A stretch of 64,000 nucleotides of DNA, from positions 1 to 64,000 of the forward strand of contig SWLE01000576.1 of NCBI GenBank assembly GCA_004026145.2. The letters are read 5' to 3'. Origin of the DNA: Takifugu bimaculatus. Its lineage: Eukaryota; Chordata; Actinopteri; Tetraodontiformes; Tetraodontidae. Position numbers and translations under genes: made by a program. Shown piece after piece: positions 21,074-31,815 of this stretch (positions are counted from its first letter, which is position 1; each line of letters opens with the position of its first letter). The notes under the pieces were generated by a model that did no database searches, was not told the origin of the DNA, and was given only the letters and a program-made list of their open reading frames with translations.

Positions 21074-21123
21074 TCACAGCACTTCATTAGAACCAGCACC
21101 TCTTCTGTCTGGTTCTGATGCTG
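21074..21123 (-). CDS. Tail exon of gene 1
   Basis: Acceptor TTTCTTCAG|CAGCATC. In phase 1 it reads AASEPDRRGAGSNEVL and then TGA. The reading frame is chosen by the phase of the TM exon. The second tail copy (21565-22130) has lost this exon, so splicing must reach past it. Unit 2 has the matching exon at 37129-37178. Confidence 0.55.
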
Positions 21124-22870
21124 CTGAAGAAACAAAAAAGGCAAATTAACGACACCGTTGGTGTTACGAGCGGTTGTATCAGGACCCGAAAGCAGGCAGG
21201 ACACAGTGGCGTATCGTTTTCCGAGAAGCTTTATTTAAGTTTATAGAAAGTTGTGCAACTCAAACGGCGTGGGACCACGACTCAGTTCTTACTCAAAACA
21301 GGAAATGAAAACTTACGACAAAAAATCCCGAACGAAGGAAAAAGTCTCACTATAGTCCAGGAGGGTATAGCCGGGGTATTCCGAAACAGACAAAACACGC
21401 CAACGCTGGCCAACCGTGAGAACCGTCCATAAATAGGTGGCTTGGTTACCGAGTGTCTGCAGGTGCACCAGTCCCCGGCACCACCTGCGGCTGAGGCGTG
21501 GCTCCACCACGCCCCCCGCAGGAGAAACCCTGCAAAAGAGTTCCCAGAAACTGGGAACCTGACATCATTGAAGTTTTAACCATGAAAATAAAGTAGCAAC
21601 AGACAAACAATAGGTAACAGTGCCATGAGTCCCAGCTGAAGCTGTTTAAAGTACAAATTAGCTGTTTATTCCTGCGTCAGATCATGAATAAAAGCTTCCT
21701 GTCACATGACCAAAATCTCCCATTTACACTCGTGTTTGAAGAAGTCAGACATGAGGTGAAGTTGGACTCATTTTCAAAAGGAGCTCTGGCCCAGGTGGGT
21801 GCAGCCCATCAGTGGCTGAGAGCTGGGAATATGAAATGGGAATGTTTTCAGGAATGATTACAGCAACATCAGCTCCGGCTGCTGCGGAGCGTTCAAATAC
21901 ATCCGTAACCAACAGAACCTGTGGTGGACAATCGGACCCGTCAATCAGACCCAGGTGCCTGGTTCTCCAGACAACCCAACCGCTCCTCTGGATCAGGTGG
22001 GCAGGCGTCAGCGGTGGACTGGTTAGAAGCTGCTGCCCGTTCACCAAAAGACAGGAGAGAATAATTCAAGCAGCTTCCAGCTTCAACCATCAAACATCAC
22101 GTAGGTGCTCTGATCATTACCCCATTAAACATTAACACTATTTCATTAATAATTACCTTTATCAGCCTTCAACTTGAAGTAAACAACGACGGCTGCGATG
22201 GCAAACAGCACAACTAGAAAGAGATTAACTCCAACTACACTGACAATAACTATAACGAGCACGCCCGTGGTCGACCCTGAAAGAGAGGGAGGAGTTAAAG
22301 AGGACGAGTCGTCTCCGTTTCTTTCTCTGTTTTCATCTTCTCTTCATTTCCTCTGAAAATGTGAATTTTAACCATGTCAGAGTTTAAAACCAGGCTGAGT
22401 TTCCTGATTAATTCCTGGTTTAATCAGTTGCTGCAGGTCTGATGGGCTGTTAAAGTGATGACGTCATCACCTGGAGGCCTCAGCTGATTGGCTGAAACTC
22501 ACCTGATGGGAGGAGTTAAAGGCACCTTTAAAGCTCCTGTGAGCACCTGAGCTGCTGCATCAGGAGACCTTCATCACCATGGAGACACCAGGTCAGCGCC
22601 ACCATAAACACCACTGTTGTTTCTTCATCATCATCATCATCAGTCATTAAAACAACCTGCCAGCAACAGCATCATGACGGCCTGTTGCCATAGCAACAGT
22701 CTATCAGCATCACTCACTGGACGACACTTTAATCTGTTTGACGTCTTTTCGTCTTTTGTTTGTTGCTCAAAATTAAGTTTTAGTTTGAATGTGTTCATTA
22801 ATCTTTAATAATCCCACGATTAAATATTATAATTCTGTTTTCTGAGGAGTTTCCCCACATAAAAGTAAAT

Positions 22871-22923
<53 letters not shown>

Positions 22924-25900
22924 ACCAGAATAAAAGGACCGTTAGTGATTCAGGCTCATCAGAACTCAACGTTTCCGCCCTCTGACCCGTTAATATAAAA
23001 CATTTATACGTTTAATCACTTTTACCAAAATCCCATCTGACCTGTCCTGTAATTAAATTAAATTAAATTCCCCCTCATGTTCTCTGCAGCGCCCCCTGCT
23101 GGCCACCACAGCAGAGACTCTGAACAATGTTGGATTCTGCTGAATAAGAATAAACTCACCAAAGTCCTGGCTTCATTTTGTCGACAGGCTTCTTTTGGTG
23201 TGACCACACAGCTGTAGTCGTCGCTCCTGCTCACGTTGGCTCTGACAGTGACGTAGAAGCGTCCGTCTCTCTCTTCAGACTTTGTCTCCAGAGCAGGAAG
23301 GACACGTCCAGAGCTGTCCTGAACCTGGACGGCAGGTCTGGGATGAGCTCCTTTAACCTCACACTGCAGCAGCTCCCAGTCTGGTCCTCCATCAACGATC
23401 CTGATATTTGGTTCTGAACAGGCACCTGTGAAGACCAACATCAGATCAAATTGTGTCTCAGAGGAACAAGAACCATTAAACTCTGCTGAACTATTAAATA
23501 TGACATTACAGCATAAACAAACTAGCAGCACATCAGCACTGACCCTGGATCAGTAATTAAACACTAATTGTGACGCACAACTTTGGAGACGAGTGATTAA
23601 ATCGTGAAAGATGAAACCGTTGTTCCGCCTGCTGAGGAATCAGCCCCACATCGCCTATTTCACGCTGCATTTCCACTTCACCGTTTAGGAATTAAAGGTG
23701 AATGGAAAAGCACTTTGGGAGGTATTTCCCTGAGGATCCTGCCAGATGTGACTGGATACGAGCCGCTCTCAAGCAGCTGCACCTGCAGAGCTCAGAGCCA
23801 GAGGAAGAACGGAACCTTGACTCCACGTCCACTTCACTGGCTGGAGTGGACGTGGAGGAAGACTCCCCACGACTGGGCCAAGGAGCCATGGACAGACTGC
23901 TGCCTTCTGCCACATCCCATTGATGTGAAACAGGGTTTTCTGCAGTTGCTGCAATTAAGACCAAATATAGATCCAAGTTGAATATTGGACATGAACTGAG
24001 CGGCGATTTCCACAGCAACCAAAGCCCAGACCAGCCACTGATTTGATAGGTGGCTCTCGTAGCACCATTTCAGCTGCACTGTCCCTAAATTAGAATGTTA
24101 CAATCTGAAGTTAAATTTACTTGTCTGAATGCTGGATGAAGACTAGAATTCAATTTCAGAAACAAATATGAATTTTAACTGAGAGGCCAAATTCCGGTTC
24201 AAACTGTGTTTGTTATTCTGGATTCATTCCAGTGTTCCGGATCAAATCTGGTCTGAAAAGGTGAATTCAGTTTAAATTCCTCAGTGCTGTTCAACACGGT
24301 GGAGTTGGGAACGCAGTGAGGAAGAGGAGTCCCAGTTTGCTCTTCATCAGGACGGACGGAGGCGCTCTGCTATGATGGCAGCTCTGTGTAGAATTAGAGT
24401 TTTAAATGGAGCTGAAAGTTTGTCAGTATTGCTATTTTTCAGCATAACAAACAAAAAAACTGTAAAATTGAAATGTGAAGTGATATGTACATATTTAAGA
24501 AAGAAAACATCTTTATGTATTATTTAATTTATTCAAAACAAAGGAGGTGCGATTGGTTTGGGGTGGGGGGCTCACAATGTTCTGATATCATCAAAGGGGG
24601 GCTCGAGGAAAAAGGTTTGGGAACCACTGGTTTAAAGTATTGAAATAATTACACAGGAGTAAAAACTGCAACCGACATGAAGATAATAATTCTGTTTTAA
24701 TTGCTGTTATTATAAAGTGATGAAGGAAGAGAAACAATTACAATTTTATCTGTTATAATCATGAATATTAATTAGTAGTAGTGTAAATCCATAACTCACC
24801 AATGTAAACGAAGGTAGTTGAGTTAATCTGGTGACAAAACTCCTCCTGTGTGACCACACAGCTGTAGTCGCCGCTCCTGCTCACGTTGGCTCTGACGGTG
24901 ACGTAGAAGCGTCCGTCTCTCTCTTCAGACTCTGTCTCCTGAGCAGGAAGGACACGTCCAGAGCTGTCCTGCCACTGGACGGCAGGTCTGGGATGAGCTC
25001 CTTTAACTTCACACTGCCACAGCTTCCTGCTGATTGTTTCATCAACGATCCGGATCAGCGGTTCTGGACAGGCACCTGTGAGCATCCACAGTCACAAATG
25101 GGTCATTAAAGAAAATCAAAATGGAAAGATGATCTTTGAGGGGAAATTAAGGGCTTTTAATTGTTTAAATGTAGGAGAAAACTCCAAATTTCAGGTTTTT
25201 TTAAACTGATTATTTAAAATCCTGTTAAACATTAATTCACACCTGAATAAAAGTAAAAACCTTAAACTCTTGCATTGATTAAAATAGAAAACATTAAAAT
25301 GAATTTGCAATTAAAATGGTTGAAATGGTCAAAATATCACATTTAATTCCCCTTTTATCACATTAACAAACGCATCAAACAATCTCATCTGTTTGTCTGT
25401 GTAAAAACAGGAAAACTTCATTTAATCCGACCTTTTTCCAGGATTCCTGCACTCACCTTCTCCCGGTGATCGAACTTTTAATGTTTTAAGGAGTGGAGGT
25501 TGCAGGCGACCTGATATCTACACCAAACATGCATTAACTAAAATAAAGTGTATTTTCCCGTTGATTGTAAAGGTTAAAATAGACCAATTCTATCGGTTTT
25601 AAAAGTCCAGGTACCCGTTTGTTAGCAGACCTGCAACTGTAACCTGGAGATTTACGACATCATCACCGTGGCGCCGAAACTTTACGGCAGTTCTTGGTCA
25701 GCGTAGCACTAGCTAGCCTGCATAGCTACTGATAACACAGATCTGTGCTCCCTTAAAAAGACATTTATGCAGATAGGACACTTAACTTTGAAGTGAACAC
25801 TCACATGATTGAACGCATTAATTCTGGATCAAAACCATCATTTAAATGCGTTGATTAAAGTCAATTTCGCCTTTCGTTTAGTTTTAGCAGCACTCGTCAA

Positions 25901-28351
25901 ACTTTCTGAAAGTCCAGAGTTTCGTTAAATTGAAGCCTCGACAAAATGTTGGACCAATTAAATTCATTATCGATGGAATCGGGAAACTGCCCGGAAGTAA
26001 ACGAACCAATCAGCATCGTCCAGCAGCCTTAACTGACACTTTTACTGGACTTTTATCCGCCTCAGCCAATCACAGAAGAGCCCCGCTGGCCCAAGGTCAC
26101 GTGGGCCTTATTGACAGTTTCTCTTATCCAATGAGAAGCCAGCGCGGTGAAACCAAGGCGAGGCCGAGGCCGCTAAATTTACCTGTTTGACCATATATGG
26201 TAATGACAGTTTTCGGCCTTTTCGTTGTCGAGGGCCTCTTAGAAATCAATGAAACTTTATTTTTGCCTTTACAGGGACTTTATGGGAAGCTTTTTCAGGT
26301 GTAAATCTTTTTTTCAGTGTTTTAAAGTATTTGGAAATCAACTTTAAGTGCCGTAGACGCGCTTTTCTGACTATAAACGTATTAAATGCACTAATTTAAT
26401 GACTTTAGAGAAGTTTTATGGAACTCTGTGGACGCCTGCTGGAGGGAACGTGTACTGCAAATCCCCAAATATCTCCGCGCAGCTTCGGCCCGAAGATGTG
26501 AAACTTGGTGCCAATATTTTACAAAACTTCCTTCATGCATCCTGCTAATTTCAGCCCGATGACCCACATCAGCGCTGATAAAACAGCGGTGAAATATGAA
26601 TTTAAATCGGAAAACTACAAAAACACCTTAGAAATTTTCATTTTGATTGCTCACAATTTGCACAGACTCAAAGTTTAAAATAAGATTAAGAGACCTCATG
26701 AAACCTCATGACTGTTGGCATTATAACAACATAATAAATCCTGCTTCATTCATCACATTTTTCATGATATACACTTATTGAATCAGAGTGATATTAAGAA
26801 GCTGAAATGTTCTCATTTAAGATGAACATCATGAGGTTAAGATGCACTCTGAAAGGCAAAAACACAAAGGACAGAATGTTAGAAATTGTGTCTGAAATTA
26901 GCAACTTTACACACAGGTGACATTTAGAAAAAAAGAGCATTAATATTGTCATTTAGACACATTTAAAGTCGTAACGAAACAACACTGTGACATCTGTTTC
27001 ACAGATCAGACTGTTTCATAGAAGCGTTGTGTTGTGATTTAATTCTATATTTCAGCTTCTGCTCATCTCCACATGTTTGTAGCGTGATGTTTGTTCCAAT
27101 CTCCAGTGTAAATATGTAAATGTTGCTTTGTGTGTGCAGACTGTTGCATTTGTCTTCTGCTCCCGTCGGATTAGATGCAACTTCGGAACATTAAATCCTC
27201 TTTGACTCTATTTAATTTCCTTTTGTCGTATTTATATTATCTATTTGAACCTACCTGTCCGGAAGGGGCGTGGCTTAACTACGGTTTAACCACAGGTGAA
27301 TTATTGCTTCACTAAAGGATCCTAACCAGTCTCGGGCACTGATATAATGTCTGTTCTAGTCCATAAATGTGGCCCATCCTCAGCTCTTTCACGCTTTTCC
27401 CACCAGCGTTCAGCCGCTGACGTCACGCTGGCGCCAGTGTCACCTGTGGAAACACCTTCCTGTGTGTTGGGTGGAGAAACTCACCCACCACAAGGGAAAT
27501 CTCAGATCGTGGGACTGGAGAAGAATGTGGAACTGTGCAGGTGTAAATCCCGCTGTCGCTCACTTCGGCCTTTTTGATCCTGATCGACGCGTTTCCCAAA
27601 TCCAGAGCTTCTGGAAAATGAGCGACTCGTCCAGCGAACTGGGGGCTCTGGCCGCTCTGGCCGCTCCCATAGGTTCTGCCCCGGCTGTAGAGGAAGACGC
27701 CCAAGTCGTCGTCTTTCTTCCAGTCGAACACTTGGTCCCTGACGCTGCCGGAAGCGGAGCAGTTTAACACGACCTCGCTGTCTTCCTTCACCACCATCCT
27801 GATGCGCGTCGGCTCTGGAGGATCAAACAGCAACGTCACTCTCACACCTTCACACCTGAGCCGGAGCTGCTGCTGCTCCGGGGTCACTGCGACTATGACG
27901 GGCTCTGGGGGGGCTGCAGGGCCCCCTGGCACCAGCCCAGGTCCCCGGAGACGGAGCCAGGTTGCTTCACAGGCGGAAGTTCGAGTCCCGCAAATGATCT
28001 GAAAGCTTCTGCAGGATGGAGACGCCGCCCACGCACACGCACACACACGCACGCACACACGCACCCGTCTGCAGGAGCTATGACGCAGCATCTAAAGTCC
28101 TCACCAGCCTCGAGCTCGGGAACAGCTTTGATCCGAACGCTACAAACTCTAATCACTACATTGATCCGTGCGAGGCGGGAGATGCTGAGGCGCGTGAGCA
28201 GCCGCCTCCTGCACGCGGAACCTCCAACACCTCCCATCAGATATATAATCAATCATCAATAATCTATCAAAGCCGCCTCCACGGTGGGTTTCTCACCTGC
28301 CGACGTCACAGCGAAGCAGAAGAGGAGGCACGAGACCCACAGCTCGTGCAT
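21074..28351 (-). CDS. B7/butyrophilin-like Ig gene 1 (apparently intact)
   Basis: Five exons, 28297-28351, 27485-27913, 24800-25075, 22157-22276 and 21074-21123, join in constant phase 1 with GT/AG borders. They give 930 nt (309 residues plus stop). The product has a signal peptide, V-set Ig domain, C-type Ig domain, one membrane helix and a 17-residue tail ending in GSNEVL. The layout is that of B7/BTN-like surface ligands (CD276, HHLA2, VTCN1 group), which modulate T cells; that role is inferred from family only. The tail has no Tyr motif and no B30.2 domain. An additional C-type exon at 23160-23425 is out of phase with the TM exon and is left out. The V-C intron holds the CCAAT/CArG cluster. 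Confidence 0.7.
21162..21564 (-). mobile_element. Probable solo LTR at the tail-duplication junction
   Basis: A block absent from the other units begins TGTTACGAGCGG and ends GGGAACCTGACA (TG...CA). It has no matching target-site duplication: the left flank belongs to the end of one tail copy and the right flank to the start of the next. This suggests recombination through an LTR. Orientation is uncertain. Confidence 0.45.
21565..22130 (-). repeat. Tail/3' UTR segment, second copy (unit 1)
   Basis: This is a partial duplicate of 20545-21150. About 120 bp including the tail exon are deleted at about 22062 (GGAGAGA|ATAATTCAAG). A poly(A) signal (AATAAA on the minus strand) is kept at 21665-21670. 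Confidence 0.7.
22157..22276 (-). CDS. Transmembrane exon of gene 1
   Basis: Acceptor CTCTCTTTCAG and donor G|GTAATT. It has 40 codons in phase 1: STTGV, then a long hydrophobic run (VLVIVIVSVVGVNLFLVVL and on to IAAVVVY), then FKLKADK as a stop-transfer. The frame is open. Sister exons are 114 bp (unit 2) and 116 bp (unit 3, frameshifted). Confidence 0.8.
22875..22922. repeat. (GT)n microsatellite, unit 1
   Basis: About 48 bp of pure GT. The homologous tracts are about 32 bp (38016-38047) and 75 bp (43289-43363). Confidence 0.9.
23085..23104 (-). promoter_or_regulatory. CTCF-like motif, unit 1 (minus orientation)
   Basis: The minus strand reads GGCCAGCAGGGGGCGCTGCA, a full match to the CTCF core CCASYAGRKGGCRS. 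It is conserved at 38241-38261 and 43557-43576 in the C-TM intron. Confidence 0.5.
23160..23425 (-). pseudogene. Extra C-type Ig exon (C-b), out of phase
   Basis: Acceptor TTCACAG and donor TTG|GTGAGT bound a C-type Ig domain like 24800-25075, with RIVDGGPDWELLQC, GAHPRPAVQVQDSSG and DDYSCVV. It is 266 bp instead of 276 bp, so it ends in phase 0 and would shift the TM exon into an early stop. The C-strand Trp is Val. It exists only in unit 1 and is best read as a relic of unequal crossing-over, skipped or dead. Confidence 0.6.
23600..24629 (+). mobile_element. hAT-like transposon remnant
   Basis: The plus-strand frame at about 23700 has EKHFGRYFPEDPARCDWIRA, like the ZBED5/SCAND3 type of hAT transposase. 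The right end GGTTTGGGAACCACTG fits a hAT terminal repeat (CAGTGGTTCCCAAAC). It abuts GTTTAAAG, present as a single copy in unit 2. The left end and most of the transposase are gone. It separates exons C-a and C-b. Confidence 0.5.
24800..25075 (-). CDS. C-type Ig exon of gene 1 (C-a)
   Basis: Acceptor GCTCACAG, donor G|GTGAGT, 92 codons, phase 1 in and out. It reads GACPEPLIRIVDETI..., B-strand WQCEVKGAHPRPAV, C-strand QWQDSSGRVLP, and DGRFYVTVRANVSRSGDYSCVV. The canonical Cys, Trp and Cys are present. Sequons are NVS and NST. It differs from its sisters in DETISRKLW versus DGGPDRALL. Confidence 0.82.
25951..26200. promoter_or_regulatory. CCAAT/E-box/CArG cluster, unit 1
   Basis: Four CCAAT boxes (about 25953, 26006, 26066, 26128), one CACGTG E-box (26098-26103) and a perfect CArG box CCATATATGG (26191-26200) lie within 250 bp, in the V-C intron. 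The cluster is conserved at 39999-40248; unit 0 keeps its right edge and unit 3 has lost it. It looks like a promoter; which transcript it drives is unknown. Confidence 0.5.
26201..27484 (-). other. V-to-C intron of gene 1 (5' part)
   Basis: Non-coding, matching 45-615 and 1821-2535 of unit 0 and most of 40249-41330 of unit 2. The point at about 26767 is the empty site of the LINE found in unit 0. No gene is seen. Confidence 0.7.
27485..27913 (-). CDS. V-set Ig exon of gene 1
   Basis: Acceptor CCCTGCAG, donor G|GTGAGT, 143 codons, phase 1. After APPEPVIVAVTPEQQQLRLRC the V-set domain has VVLNCS, VFDWKKDDDLG, FAGRVAHFPEALDLGNASI and SDSGIYTCTVP. The frame is fully open. Differences from genes 0 and 3 cluster in the C-C'-C'' and F-G loops (LGVFLYS, GSGQSG, SSPVPR). 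Confidence 0.88.
28297..28351 (-). CDS. Leader exon of gene 1
   Basis: The ATG at 28351 gives MHELWVSCLLFCFAVTSA, a signal peptide, with donor G|GTGAGA in phase 1. The leader-V intron is short (383 bp) and has no Copia, so unit 1 shows the ancestral arrangement. Confidence 0.85.
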
Positions 28352-28432
28352 GGTGTTGGAAGAGTGAGGTCACCGCCACCGACGGCGGCGCTTTAAGGTG
28401 CCTCGTGCCTCCTCTCACACCTGATTGGTCCG
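28352..28432 (-). promoter_or_regulatory. Proximal promoter of gene 1
   Basis: CTGATTGGTC (28421-28430) is a CCAAT/Y-box-like element about 75 bp upstream of the ATG. A weak CCTTAAAG lies between them. The same spacing holds in units 0 and 3. Confidence 0.5.
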
Positions 28433-28484
28433 GCGCATTTCCGCTCTCCGCCGCAATAGAAGCGAGTCCGAAGTCTCCGGTTCC

Positions 28485-28800
28485 CGATATTCAAAGCGGA
28501 AGTGATGAAATTCACCATCATCAAAGAAAATGAGGCTTCAATCAAACTGTAATCTGGGTTTTATTGTTGCAGATTCACCACTTCTTCAACCTCCTCCTCT
28601 CTGGTTGCGTCGTTTCTTCACAATTCTGTGATGGGACATTAAAACTCTGTCAGTTCCTCCTGAGCAGACAGAGGAACTCATCATGGGGAGGAACCTTCTC
28701 CTCACCTCCACAGTTCTTCAGGCTCCTGAACTTCCTCCACACCCTGATGATGTCACACATTTGGACCTGGTTCAGATCAAATTACAGTAAACAGAAAATT
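28485..28800 (+). repeat. Repeat block b (copy 3)
   Basis: Long-form subtype with AGGCTCCTGAACTTCCTCCA. The plus-strand frame is cut by the same TAA as at 7466. Confidence 0.65.
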
Positions 28801-29121
28801 CCAGTAACAATCATGTCAGCGTGTCTGCGCCGGTCCCACGTGTAATAAAACATCTATAACAGGACAGATCAGCGAAGCCAGGATTGAGCTGCTCACCTGT
28901 CCGAATTAGTAATGACTGGTCCCAGTTTAGCCTCAGGGGTCAGATAACAGGTGGATCCTCCTGCGGGGTCGAGTTAGGATGGAATCATCTGCAGGAACAG
29001 AAACAATCGGGCGGGAGAAGAACCTGGTCCAGAACATTTGACCTGCGACACTCATCTACACATCTATACATTTATATATCTACTTCTACTCATCTATAAA
29101 TCTACTCATCTATACATCTAC
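28801..29121. repeat. Repeat block h (copy 2)
   Basis: Same as 11420-11749. No gene is seen. Confidence 0.6.
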
Positions 29122-29648
29122 AATTCAATTCAGTTCAATCTTTATTTATATGGCACTTTTCATACACTGGGTAGCACAAAGTGCCTCACAGAGGATAAAA
29201 ACAACAAAGAGTAACAAGAGAATCAAGTAAAAGGACACACACAGATACACACACACACCCACACACACAAACAAGCTGAGACATGGCTGGGCACCGAGAC
29301 CTGAGGTGAAGGAGACGCCACCTTTGGAGGCCCACCAGGCCGAGGGAGGTCACGGTCCGTGGCCACAGGTGGTACCGCCACAAAGACCAGCCCGACCCGG
29401 ACAGACCGGAGGCTCCACACCAAGGCACAGAGCCCCCTAACCCCCCAGGCCAGAGCTGTCCACGGGACAGCACCCCCAGTGGTAGACCGGAAACATCTCC
29501 CAGCCTGGCAGGCCCCCATGAGGAAACACCATGAGGAAACACCATGAGGAAACACTGGAGCTAAAAACTGAAGGACTGAAACAGTAAATGGGATAAAAGG
29601 TGTAAAAGCTAAAAACTGAGAAACTAAGAACTGAGGGAGTAAAACAGT
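29122..29648 (-). mobile_element. LINE 3' tail (short copy, 3-unit VNTR)
   Basis: Same as 11750-12395 but with only three 13-bp units (29515-29553). It joins BEL/Pao gag at AAAACAGT (29641-29648). Confidence 0.7.
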
Positions 29649-31162
29649 CAAGTTAACTGAGAAAGCAATTGAGGATAAACTGCACAGGCTACTTGGCACC
29701 AGAAGAGGAACGTTGGCTCAAATCACAACTTTAATGAGGGAAGTTCACAGTCCGAGCACTGAAGCTGGTAATCTGCCAACAGTGCAAGAAATAATGCAGG
29801 ATAAGTTCAACGCCAGTGTGCTGGACTTTAAGGAGATAAATAGGCCAATAGGAGGTCTTTTGTCTGAAGATGAGAAGGAGGCTGATATTAAGAACTGGTT
29901 TGAGCCCGAAATGATGGTCATCAGTGAGTTTACTGAAGAAACTGAAAAATGGATGGAGCAGGAGATTTCAAGCTTCCGCCCACAGACCAAGAAGACGAAG
30001 TAGAGGAAGAGATTGGGCCTGAAGATGGTGTATCACAAGTGGGGATAAATTCCAACCAGCCTATAAACAAGAATGGTTCACATGCGGTACGTTCAACTGT
30101 CATGTCTACTCATTCATCAGTTTGTGCTCTTGAAGAAGCCAAGCTCTGTGGTTTAGTGGAACGTGGTGTAGTTTTGCAAAAGAAACATCAGCTGGAAATG
30201 GAGGAAGCGCGTATTAAGGCTGTGAAAGAGAAACTGAAACTAAAGTAATCCACTTTTTGGTGACCTACAGGGCAAAAACACATCTACAGCAGGAAAAGGC
30301 AAAGAAAATGAGAAAGTGGTCAAGAGTGTATCAAAAGGAAGTCGCTTCGCAACCCCGAAACAAACAAACTCACCCAAAACAGGAAATGCTTTTGAAACAC
30401 CATGTGTATTTTGTCAAGGGAATCACACATTGGAATCTTGTAGCAAGATCAAGGACGTACCAAACAAGGAACGTCTTGATGTTTTGAAAACAAAGGGACT
30501 GTGTTTCGGGTGTTTAAGACGGGGGCATATTAGCCAGAACTGTAAGAAGAAAATAATATGTAAACAGTGTTCACGGAGACACCCAGACATTCTTCATCAG
30601 AATGAGGAGACTGGGAACACCACATCTGTGACCAATCAGGGTAATACTCAGAATAAAGAGATGTCTGTAGTTCCAGGTTCAGCCAAGCAAGAGGTGTGTG
30701 GATACACTGGGCCCGGAGAAACGGACTGCTTGGTACCCGTGGTTCCTGTAAAGGTGAAGTCCCGCAACAGTGGAAGGTCCATAGAGACATATGCCTTTAT
30801 GGATCCCGGGAGTACAGCCACATTCTGTACGGAGGACCTCAGGAAGAAACTGGTGCTAGTAGTGGACAGTTCATCCCCACGAAGCACGTGGATCATGGGA
30901 AGAATAGTACAAACTTTCCCTGATTCCAGTGGAACTGTGAGGGTGAAGTAGCAGACAAAAACAGCACCCTGGAGAGGTCTGTGCAGAAGTTATGCCTTTT
31001 GCAGGAAGCATGTAAACACAATGGACAATATGTAAGAAAAGATTTATTTTAGTTAAGAAAGATTATTTCTATTCCGTTAATAGTTTTAATTTGATGGCTC
31101 TTAGTTTTGAGTTAAATTGATAATTGTGTAATCTTACAGTTAACCCAGTTAGGGGCCGGACA
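29649..31162 (+). pseudogene. BEL/Pao gag, protease and 3' UTR (unit 1)
   Basis: This is the longest BEL/Pao piece. The gag N-terminal frame starts in mid-gene (29649-30003). A coiled-coil-like part follows (30120-30248: LEEAKLCGLVERGV, LQKKHQLEMEEARIK), then a frame from 30316 to 30951 with Cys/His clusters CVFCQGNHTLESC, CFGCLRRGHISQNC and CKQCSRRH, and protease MDPGSTATFCTEDL. At least two frame changes and a TAG after TVRVK break it. RT, RNase H and integrase are missing before the 3' UTR. Confidence 0.75.
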
Positions 31163-31523
31163 TGTAAGAGCCATAGAGCAGAATTGATGTGTGTAAAAAT
31201 GACGTGCAATTTATGTTTGTATTTGTTTGATGCATGGTGCATGTTATTGTGTAACTCGTAATATTAAAATGATTGTTGATGTAAAGTTTTGGATGCCGCT
31301 CCCTGAGATTGACTTAAGAGCGCATGCGCAGCGTCAGGCCAGGTGAGCTGCATTAGATACGGGAGCACAACGTTTTCTTACCGTCACGTTATGTGAGCTG
31401 TAATCTTTTGGAATTCATATAAAGACTCTTAAAATGGAATTACATCTCATGTCATGCGAGTGAAGAATTACTGTGTCTGCAGCTTAAAAATGGTACGTTA
31501 AATGAGGATGGAGTGCCATTACA
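31163..31523 (+). repeat. BEL/Pao LTR (unit 1)
   Basis: 361 bp, same ends as 9882-10242. Here it is followed directly by block b, so it is the 3' LTR of the fragment at 29649-31162. Confidence 0.8.
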
Positions 31524-31815
31524 CCGATATTCAAAGCGAAAGTGATGAAATTCACCATCATCAAAGAAAATGAGGCTTCAATCAAACTGTAATCTGGGTT
31601 TTATTGTTGCAGATTCACCACTTCTTCAACCTCCTCCTCTCTGGTTGCGTCGTTTCTTCACAATTCTGTGATGGGACATTAAAACTCTGTCAGTTCCTCC
31701 TGAGCAGACAGAGGAACTCATCATGGGGAGGAACCTTCTCCTCACCTCCACAGTTCTTCAGTACTCCACACCCCGATGGCGTCACACATTTGGACCCGGT
31801 TTAGATCAGATTACA
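31524..31815 (+). repeat. Repeat block b (copy 4, short form)
   Basis: It begins CCGATATTCAAAGCG right after the LTR and ends in the GTACTCCACACCCCG subtype. Confidence 0.65.

Larger units (their letters stand above)
20464..21161 (-). repeat. Tail/3' UTR segment, first copy (unit 1)
   Basis: It matches the 3' end of the Ig genes in units 2 (36530-37205) and 3 (41805-42450) and includes the tail exon. The same segment recurs at 21565-22130, so the 3' end of gene 1 is duplicated in tandem with a solo LTR at the junction. Confidence 0.75.

Noticed and set aside
21745..22047. Conserved minus frames in the 3' segment (SYSQLSATDGLHPPGPELL), also 20745 and 42060
   Set aside because: They lie past the tail-exon stop, start in mid-UTR and are not in phase with the TM exon. 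A long 3' UTR explains their conservation by recent duplication.
25930..26190. 86-codon plus frame over the CCAAT cluster
   Set aside because: The copies in units 1 and 2 are similar only because the DNA is duplicated; no domain and no splice context.
27369..27767. 132-codon plus-strand frame opposite the V exon, also at 45368-45766
   Set aside because: It is the antisense of the V exon. The minus strand has Ig motifs and splice sites; the plus frame has none.
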